Shown here: positions 39,773 to 46,539 of the stretch, one piece after another | Layout: each line of letters starts with the position of its first letter | Position numbering within the stretch: position 1 is the first letter of the stretch | Source of the DNA: Phycisphaerae bacterium | GTDB lineage: Bacteria; Planctomycetota; Phycisphaerae; UBA1845 | Length of the DNA: 46,539 nucleotides | Direction of reading: 5' to 3' | NCBI GenBank assembly: GCA_028282665.1 | Contig: JANQHN010000328.1 | Span: forward strand, 1 to 46,539 | Position numbers and translations under genes: made by a program | The notes under the pieces: generated by a model | Told to the model about the DNA's origin: nothing | Databases searched by the model: none | The model's input: the letters and a program-made list of their open reading frames with translations, nothing else

Positions 39773-41764
39773 TCAGCTTGTTTTAAACTGGTTCACCAAA
39801 GACTGCAGTTGTTCGGCGAGATTTGACAGGCCCTCGCCGGCTTTTTGCGTCTGTTCTGCTCCAGCCGCGCTTAGTCGCGCCGTTTGGTCGACGCCGGCTA
39901 TCGTTTGCGTAATTTCCGAACTGGCCGAGGCCGATTCCGCGACGCCTGTGGAAATTACTTCCGCCGCACTTGCGGTTTGGGCGACGTTTTGCGCAATCTC
40001 TTTCATCGTCGACGATTGCTCATCCACGGATGTAGCGATAACTCGCGATACCTCATTCACCTGGGTTATCACGCCGCTGATTTCGCCGATCGAGGTCACG
40101 GCGTCGCTTGGGGAACTCTGAATACCTTGCACGCGCTTACGGATATCTTCAGTCGCATCGCCCGTTTGTTTAGCGAGTTCTTTGACTTCGGTGGCGACGA
40201 CGGCAAATCCTTTGCCCGCCTCGCCCGCTCGAGCCGCCTCGATGGTGGCGTTAAGCGCGAGGAGGTTCGTCTGTTCGGCGATGTCCTGGATGACCTCGAT
40301 GACCTTTCCGATCTCATCGGCTGCGGCGCCGAGTTCGGAGATGCGTTCATTGCTTTGATTGGCCAGTTTGGATGCGTTATCCGCGACACCGGCGGCGTTT
40401 TGAGCGTTTTGGGCAACATCGGTGACGCTGGCAAGCATCTCTTCGACTGCGGCCGCTACGGTTTTGATGTTGTCTGAAACTTGTCCGGCAGAACTGGCCA
40501 TGTTGTTCATGTTGGCGGACATTTCTTCTGCACCGGCGGCCACGGAGGCGGATTGTTTCGACGTTTCACCTGCACCGTTTGTTAGATCTGTAGCGGTGGC
40601 GAGAAGTTCGGTTGATTCAGTCGTCAAAGTGGTGGCGTTGCCGGCCATTTCTCGGATGACGGACTCGATTCGACTTACAAATAAGTTGAACCATTTCGCC
40701 ATCGTACCGAGTTCGTCTTGGTGTGAATCGTCGAGGCGCCTGGTTAGATCGCCTTCACCCTCGGCAATATCCTGTAAAGCTTGCGATGTATTGATGATCG
40801 GTTTTATGATAGAACGCGCCAGCAGAATCGAAATTACGATTCCCAGAGTTAGAGCTACGCCGGCCACGGAAACCACGATAATGACTGCTCGCGTGTTCGC
40901 TGCTTGCAAGGCCGGGCCAAGGGTGTCCTGGTCCGCCTTGACGGAGAGTTTGACATCCTCGGCAGCGGTGGCTATTTGCGGTCCAATCTTATCCAGAGTG
41001 TTTTCGATGATCTCGTTGCGAGCGTAGATTGTCTCGACGAGATTCTGAAAACCGGATTTGTATGAGCTTTCGAGTTTTGTGACCTCGGCAAGCAAAGCGC
41101 GCCGATCAGGGTCCTTGAGCTCCTGATCCATGACGCCCACCTGCTCTTGCATCTTTGAAAATTCTTCGTTAACCCGATCTACGGTGGGCTGGTCGTTTGT
41201 GTCGAGGAATTTGATTACGTAGAGTCGCGCGAGCAGCAAGTGCCGCAGTGCCAATCCGGCTCGGTAAGCCGCCGCCGCGTCCTGATCCTGATTAGCGGAG
41301 AGCATGATTTCCGTGAGTTTGCGCTCCATCTGCGGTCCTTGGACATTGAGAACTTCATTCACCGTCTGGTGTCGCTTGTCTTGAAGTGTCAATACTTGGG
41401 CGAAACCGGCCTCGTAATCGACCACAGATTCGGCTATTTCGTCAATGAGGGCTGCGCGATTCGGTTTTTGAATTTCTTGTTGCGCTTGGTCCAGGAAGCC
41501 CTGGGTTTTTTCCAAGTAGTCGCGGTATTCCTGAACGTCCTTCTCGCTACCAGTGATGATAAAATCCTTGACATTCATGCGCACCATCAGCATGTTGGCC
41601 TGCAAGCGGCCGCAGAGGTTTGCGCCTCGGGCCAAACCTCGGTATTCAACGAACCCATCGGCAGCTTGCCTTAGCGCATGCCAGGATACGACGGATCCAG
41701 CTGTTAGGAGAATTAGAATTAACGCAAACCCTAAGTAAATTTTCCTGCTGATTCCTAAATGCAT
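39773..41764 (-). CDS. Methyl-accepting chemotaxis protein with HBM-like all-helical sensor domain
   Basis: Two TMs flanking a roughly 270-aa helical region ([21 protein letters not shown]...); HAMP; MCP signalling hairpin. ATG at 41764. Confidence 0.9.
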   Translation of the reverse strand: MHLGISRKIYLGFALILILLTAGSVVSWHALRQAADGFVEYRGLARGANLCGRLQANMLMVRMNVKDFIITGSEKDVQEYRDYLEKTQGFLDQAQQEIQKPNRAALIDEIAESVVDYEAGFAQVLTLQDKRHQTVNEVLNVQGPQMERKLTEIMLSANQDQDAAAAYRAGLALRHLLLARLYVIKFLDTNDQPTVDRVNEEFSKMQEQVGVMDQELKDPDRRALLAEVTKLESSYKSGFQNLVETIYARNEIIENTLDKIGPQIATAAEDVKLSVKADQDTLGPALQAANTRAVIIVVSVAGVALTLGIVISILLARSIIKPIINTSQALQDIAEGEGDLTRRLDDSHQDELGTMAKWFNLFVSRIESVIREMAGNATTLTTESTELLATATDLTNGAGETSKQSASVAAGAEEMSANMNNMASSAGQVSDNIKTVAAAVEEMLASVTDVAQNAQNAAGVADNASKLANQSNERISELGAAADEIGKVIEVIQDIAEQTNLLALNATIEAARAGEAGKGFAVVATEVKELAKQTGDATEDIRKRVQGIQSSPSDAVTSIGEISGVITQVNEVSRVIATSVDEQSSTMKEIAQNVAQTASAAEVISTGVAESASASSEITQTIAGVDQTARLSAAGAEQTQKAGEGLSNLAEQLQSLVNQFKTS

Positions 41765-42007
41765 AGAAGTGTTCCTATCTTTAGACTTAACTTTCCTGAG
41801 TTGTCGTTCAAGCTCACTTGACAGGCTACTTGGCGATACATAAGTCAGTCGCACTTCTAGGCTGTGGTGAGCATGTGAAACGTTCCATTTCTAACGCCTC
41901 TTCCTAATCGTCGCTGTATCCGGGCTCAATCGAACTGCCTACTCCCACTTCAAAAGAGATAGGCGCAGTCTCGTTCTTGCCTTCCTATTGCATCGCAGGC
42001 GCTACGG

Positions 42008-44212
42008 TCAGCTGGTTTTAAACTGACTGACCAGCGACCGAAGTTTCTCAGACAGCGTGGACAGTTCTTGACCTGCAAGCTGAGTCTGTTCCGCACCGGT
42101 TGCGCTTTGTCGCGCTGTGTGTTCAACGCCGGAGATCGTCTGCGTAATCTCCGAGCTGGCCGAAGCTGACTCTGCGACACTTGTGGAAATCACCTCTGCC
42201 GCACTTGCGGTTTGGGCGACGTTCTGTGAAATCTCCCTCATCGTCGACGATTGTTCATCTACAGAAGAAGCGATGACTTGCGATACCTCATTGACCTGAG
42301 CAATAACGGTGCTGATTTCGCCGATCGAGGTGACGGCGTCGCCCGTCGAATTTTGGATTCCTTGGATGCGTTTACGAATGTCTTCGGTTGCATCGGCTGT
42401 TTGTTTAGCGAGTTCTTTAACTTCGGTGGCGACGACGGCGAATCCCTTGCCTGCCTCACCCGCTCGAGCCGCCTCGATGGTGGCGTTGAGTGCGAGGAGG
42501 TTCGTTTGTTCGGCGATGTCCTGGATGACTTCGATGACTTTGCCGATTTCGTCAGCAGCGCTGCCGAGTTCGGAAATGCGTTGGTTACTCTGATCGGCCA
42601 GTGAAGAAGCATTGTCTGCAACGCTGGCTGCCTGTTGAGCGTTCTTGGTCACTTCGGTGACGTTCGAGAGCATCTCCTCGACTGCGGCTGCGATGGTCTT
42701 AATGTTATCCGAGACCTGCCCCGCAGAGCCGGCCATATTGTTCATGTTGGCGGACATCTCTTCGGCGGCCGCCGCGACAGAGGCGGACTGCGTAGACGTT
42801 TTGCCCGCGCCGTCTGTTAATTCCGTGGCTGTGGCAAGCAATTTCGTCGATGCGTCCGTTAGGGTAGTCGCGTTGCCTGCGGTATCTCGAATGATGGCAT
42901 CGAGTTTGCTAATGAACATGTTGAACCATTTGGCCATGGTGCCAAGTTCGTCCTTGGACGAGTCATCCAATCGCTTGGTTAAGTCGCCTTCACCTTGTGC
43001 AATATCCTGCAGTACCTCAGCAGCAATATTGATCGGGCGGACGATGCGGTTGCTGACGAACGCCGCAAGAACTCCACATACTGCACACATCGTAAGTGCG
43101 CACGCGACGATCCATTTGACCATGCCGGACAATGTAGAAGCTACGCGTGCGTTTGCTTCATGGAAGTCGTCTTCGTAAGCGGAGGCTCCAATGACCCAGT
43201 CCCACGGTTCGAAGTAGGTGACTGCGGCAATTTTCCGGCGGGCATGGTCTTCGTTTTTGTTCTTCCAGGGATAAAATTCGTAATCGCTTTTTCCGCTTTG
43301 CGTAGCGAGGGCCTTTTCGATCAGCGTCTGAATAAACGGATGCCCGTCAGCATCCTTGGCGTTGTAGATGTTTTCGCCGTCTCGTGCGCCCTTTTTGGAA
43401 ATAACGTAGTTTCCCCTTTGTTTTCCTGTTCCTTGGAGGACGAATACGTAGCCATTTTTGCCAATTGTAATATCCATGATTCCTTGGCGGACTTCGGCTA
43501 CCGCTTCCTGTGGCGTACCTACGTAAAGGACGCCGACGATTCGACCGTTTTGATCCTTGATGGGTTCATACGCAGTTAGGTACCAGGCGTTAACCACGTA
43601 GGCGCGGCCTTTATAGGTTTTGCCACGCATAATCGTGGAAATGACCGAGTTTGGAGTGCCATCCGGGTCGATTGCGGCGATGTAGGTACCGATAGCCCTG
43701 GTTCCATCGAGTTTTTGGACATTCGTACTTACCCGCAACATATCACCTTCTTCGTTCATCCGCTGGAAGATGGTGCATGTCTGGTCCACAAGGTTCTTGA
43801 CGCCGTCAACTACGGGAGAAGGGGTGGACAGGCTATTGTTTTGCCCAAGCCAAGTGTCGCCTACCATCATTTTTGGGAGGCTGATCGTCTTGGCGCTGTT
43901 GGTTTTTTGGTTCACCGCGTTCCAGGTAATCGTTTCGTCGTCGAAGCTAACTCGGCCCATTTTGTCAAGTACATTCCGCGCTACTTTCAGATCGGCCTCG
44001 AGCTTGAGCATCTGTGTCTCATGTTGGGCAGAAAGCATGCTGTATACATCGCACGCAACACGCGAACAGAGATGCCTTGCTTGTTCGCCGGCGCTTTCGT
44101 TGAGGTACTTGGACAAAATTTTCTTTTCGATTAGCAAAACGGCGACTATCACGATGGAAGTCAAAAATATGCCGCTTACACTAAGCATTAAGATTTTTGT
44201 CTTGATCTTCAT
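42008..44212 (-). CDS. Methyl-accepting chemotaxis protein with Cache-type (Cache_3-Cache_2-like) sensor
   Basis: [49 protein letters not shown]...[32 protein letters not shown] hairpin. Confidence 0.92.
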   Translation of the reverse strand: MKIKTKILMLSVSGIFLTSIVIVAVLLIEKKILSKYLNESAGEQARHLCSRVACDVYSMLSAQHETQMLKLEADLKVARNVLDKMGRVSFDDETITWNAVNQKTNSAKTISLPKMMVGDTWLGQNNSLSTPSPVVDGVKNLVDQTCTIFQRMNEEGDMLRVSTNVQKLDGTRAIGTYIAAIDPDGTPNSVISTIMRGKTYKGRAYVVNAWYLTAYEPIKDQNGRIVGVLYVGTPQEAVAEVRQGIMDITIGKNGYVFVLQGTGKQRGNYVISKKGARDGENIYNAKDADGHPFIQTLIEKALATQSGKSDYEFYPWKNKNEDHARRKIAAVTYFEPWDWVIGASAYEDDFHEANARVASTLSGMVKWIVACALTMCAVCGVLAAFVSNRIVRPINIAAEVLQDIAQGEGDLTKRLDDSSKDELGTMAKWFNMFISKLDAIIRDTAGNATTLTDASTKLLATATELTDGAGKTSTQSASVAAAAEEMSANMNNMAGSAGQVSDNIKTIAAAVEEMLSNVTEVTKNAQQAASVADNASSLADQSNQRISELGSAADEIGKVIEVIQDIAEQTNLLALNATIEAARAGEAGKGFAVVATEVKELAKQTADATEDIRKRIQGIQNSTGDAVTSIGEISTVIAQVNEVSQVIASSVDEQSSTMREISQNVAQTASAAEVISTSVAESASASSEITQTISGVEHTARQSATGAEQTQLAGQELSTLSEKLRSLVSQFKTS

Positions 44213-44367
44213 GTCGTTTTAACCCAATGGTTTTTGCCGTTATTCGGCGGACCAATTGACCAATTCGGAGCGGCGGTGCTGCGAATCGGTGAGGTGTCAT
44301 TTTTCTGCCGGATTATCGCAAAGTGATAAATGCGCATCCGGAAAAACTCCGTTTTTCGACATTACGA

Positions 44368-46131
44368 CTAGACCTTGAATTTTTTCACGGCGTCACTCAG
44401 TTCTGAGGCAAGCCCCGAAAGATCCGTGCTCGAATGTTGAGCGCGATTGGCTGCTTCCGCTGTTTCTTTCGCGCGGTGATCCACCTTGACGATGCTCTCC
44501 GTGATTTCGCGGGTGGCTGTGGCGGATTCCGTCACGCTGGTCGACGTCGTTTCCGCCGCCACCGCCGTACGATCCACTGCGCCGGAGATTTGCTGCGTCG
44601 TGATGCTTTGTTCTTCGACGGCAGAGGCGATCGTCTTGGACGCATCATTGACACGATCCACGACCGCACCGATTTCGGTAATGGCGGTCACTGCATCGTT
44701 GGTCGAAATTTGAATTCCTTCGATTCGTTTGCGAATATCTTCCGTTGCTTCGGCGGTTTGTTTCGCGAGTTCTTTGACCTCGGTAGCGACGACCGCGAAT
44801 CCTTTACCCGCTTCTCCCGCGCGAGCAGCCTCAATGGTTGCGTTGAGGGCGAGCAGGTTCGTTTGCTCAGCGATGTCCTGAATAACCTCGGTTACCTTGC
44901 CGATCGCTTCCGTTGCTTCATGCAACTGGCTTACTTTGGTATTGCTGAGGTTAACCAACTGAGCGGCTTCTTGTGCGACACTGGCGGCTTGCTCGGAACT
45001 TTGCGCTACTTCGGTGATGGCGGAAGTCATTTCCTTGACGGATTCCGAGACCGACCCCACGTTTGTGGACATCTCCTGACTCGCCCCCGCCATGTTTTTC
45101 ATGTTTACGGACATCTCTTCTGCAGCCGCGGCTACAGTTGCGGATTCTGATGTGGTCTGTTCGGCGCCCGCCGCAAGCTGTGTTGCGGTTGTCGACAATT
45201 CAGTTGCAGACGACGTTAGCGTATCGGCTGTGGTCACTACCTCGCCGATGATGCCCTGGAGATTCTTTGTCGAGGTATTGATGGCATCGGAAAGCTCACC
45301 AAGCTCATCTTTGCGGTTGAGGTCGACGCGCTGCGTGAGATCGCCATCTGCGATTTTTCGGCTTACATCCACGATTGAGGCAATTGGGGTAACCAGGCTT
45401 CGACTGGCAACCCAATAAAGCAACAACGATGCGAGTACGACGATGCCGGCCACGAATAATCCCGCTTTCCAAAGAGCGCTCGCAATTTGGGCATCCGCAT
45501 CATCGAGGCATTGAATGACTTCAAAGGCGCCATGCACTTCGCCGACTTTCCAGTTTTCCATCTTGGCACCGGTCACATCCAAACCCTGGTCATTGCCCCA
45601 AAGATCAACCGAAGTCGCAGGATCACCGTGACACATCATGCATTCTGCCGTTAGACGGATGGGTTTGAAGAAGCGGATCGCATTCATGGATTCATCAATC
45701 TCGTAATGCTCATCCGCCGAACCCGCTGCGAACATCTTTAGGACGCGACTTTCGAGTGGATCGGGTTCGTTTTTTGGGTTACGCGGATGGTGCTTGGGTA
45801 CGCGGAATTCGTAGTTCCCTTGTTCCGCTTTGTTCATCGCAGATCGCCAGGCAGCAACCACCGGTATGACGGTGAGGACTTTTTCCTTTTGGCCTGTGCG
45901 CCCCCACTCGGCTAAATCTTCCTGCTTGAAGATGTTGTTTTCCCATTTCTTCCCCATGTCTTCGCGCACCGACTCCACCGTCATGACGATGCTGCGTGCT
46001 TTTTCGACGTACTGGTCTCTGACTTTGGCTTTGGCATCCTGTGCGTACAGCACAAAGAGAGTAGCCGCAATAAAACTGATTAATGCCGCGCCAAGCAGGG
46101 CTGTCTTAACTTTTAGTTTTAAATTTTTCAT
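44368..46131 (-). CDS. Methyl-accepting chemotaxis protein with DUF3365/Tll0287-like haem-binding sensor (CxxCH)
   Basis: [55 protein letters not shown] hairpin. ATG at 46131. Confidence 0.9.
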   Translation of the reverse strand: MKNLKLKVKTALLGAALISFIAATLFVLYAQDAKAKVRDQYVEKARSIVMTVESVREDMGKKWENNIFKQEDLAEWGRTGQKEKVLTVIPVVAAWRSAMNKAEQGNYEFRVPKHHPRNPKNEPDPLESRVLKMFAAGSADEHYEIDESMNAIRFFKPIRLTAECMMCHGDPATSVDLWGNDQGLDVTGAKMENWKVGEVHGAFEVIQCLDDADAQIASALWKAGLFVAGIVVLASLLLYWVASRSLVTPIASIVDVSRKIADGDLTQRVDLNRKDELGELSDAINTSTKNLQGIIGEVVTTADTLTSSATELSTTATQLAAGAEQTTSESATVAAAAEEMSVNMKNMAGASQEMSTNVGSVSESVKEMTSAITEVAQSSEQAASVAQEAAQLVNLSNTKVSQLHEATEAIGKVTEVIQDIAEQTNLLALNATIEAARAGEAGKGFAVVATEVKELAKQTAEATEDIRKRIEGIQISTNDAVTAITEIGAVVDRVNDASKTIASAVEEQSITTQQISGAVDRTAVAAETTSTSVTESATATREITESIVKVDHRAKETAEAANRAQHSSTDLSGLASELSDAVKKFKV

Positions 46132-46258
46132 CGTGCTCTCCGACCAGACCGGTTTTCTGCCAGTAGATTTGTTCATGTCCAGGTAAGCCGCGCTTGCGCG
46201 AGCGATGGCTTACTTCGCTACCACCACTGCTAGCGCTCAACGAATCCCGATACAGCCC

Positions 46259-46539
46259 TTAGGCGGTTTCGAAGTTCGGTACCGTGACCTCTTCGACATC
46301 CAGGATTACAATCAATTGATGATCGCGCGTGCAGACGTTTTGCATGAATCTCCCATCCACACCGCTGATGTTGGCGGGAGGGGGATCCAGCTCTTTTTCG
46401 CGCACACTGACCACATCCGCGACGCGATCAACCAGCAGGCCGATGTTCTCCTGGTCTGCATTGATGATCACATTGCGACTTTTGGTTGTGACCTCGCAGG
46501 GTTTCAGTCCGAGTACTGTGCGCAGGTCCAAAACCGTTA
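46259..46539 (-). CDS. cheW: CheW-like chemotaxis adaptor, 5'-truncated by the window edge
   Basis: Frame continues open to the window end (TVLDLRTVLGL...); NVIINADQENIGLLVDRVADVVSVREKELDPPP is typical of CheW. Confidence 0.85.
   Translation of the reverse strand, partial: TVLDLRTVLGLKPCEVTTKSRNVIINADQENIGLLVDRVADVVSVREKELDPPPANISGVDGRFMQNVCTRDHQLIVILDVEEVTVPNFETA

Noticed and set aside
37246-45150. Many long plus-strand ORFs antisense to the MCP genes (e.g. 37406-37885, 40422-41027, 42309-42593, 44434-45150) that resemble each other
   Set aside because: Their mutual similarity follows from the conserved MCP signalling domain read on the opposite strand; no start signals or independent protein families.
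1-46539. CRISPR arrays, tRNA/rRNA genes, transposases, integrases, prophage genes
   Set aside because: No regularly spaced repeats, no cloverleaf or rRNA sequence recognised, and no mobile-element proteins in the ORF list.

Overview
The 46.5 kb window looks like ordinary chromosome from a Planctomycetota-type bacterium. That placement is an inference from dockerin-like DGDVDxxD tails, a PEP-CTERM tail, an MJ0042 zinc ribbon and a PilX-like LamG protein. About 27 genes can be supported. Left to right: a 5'-truncated S8 protease with a dockerin-like tail; a DUF4198-like/BNR-propeller pair; an Rrf2 regulator; a zinc-ribbon membrane protein; mtaB; a type IV pilus/type II secretion-like operon (a PilM-PilN fusion, two bitopic PilO/PilP-position proteins, a TPR-secretin); a YdjY-like protein; kdsD; a GT2 glycosyltransferase; an ECF-like sigma factor with a possible anti-sigma partner; NhaC; 5-formyl-THF cyclo-ligase; rarA; glmS; a very large PilX-like/LamG protein plus a PEP-CTERM LamG protein; and a minus-strand chemotaxis cluster (cheW, four MCPs, cheB, cheR). 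The most unusual signal is a roughly 110-nt structured element present three times in intergenic DNA (25580-25687, 29871-29983, 34912-35024). Each copy has a small leading hairpin whose arms change together between copies, followed by a long imperfect palindrome with a conserved core (GTTYGACAC...). The core appears inverted in the third copy, and two copies flank the LamG gene pair. Other points of interest: a LamG domain apparently split by an inserted beta-rich region, a sigma-adjacent membrane protein with a decayed dockerin-like tail, an MCP with tandem CZB-like domains where one copy has lost a His ligand, and an MCP with a CxxCH (haem c-type) sensor. No CRISPR array, tRNA, rRNA or transposase was recognised.
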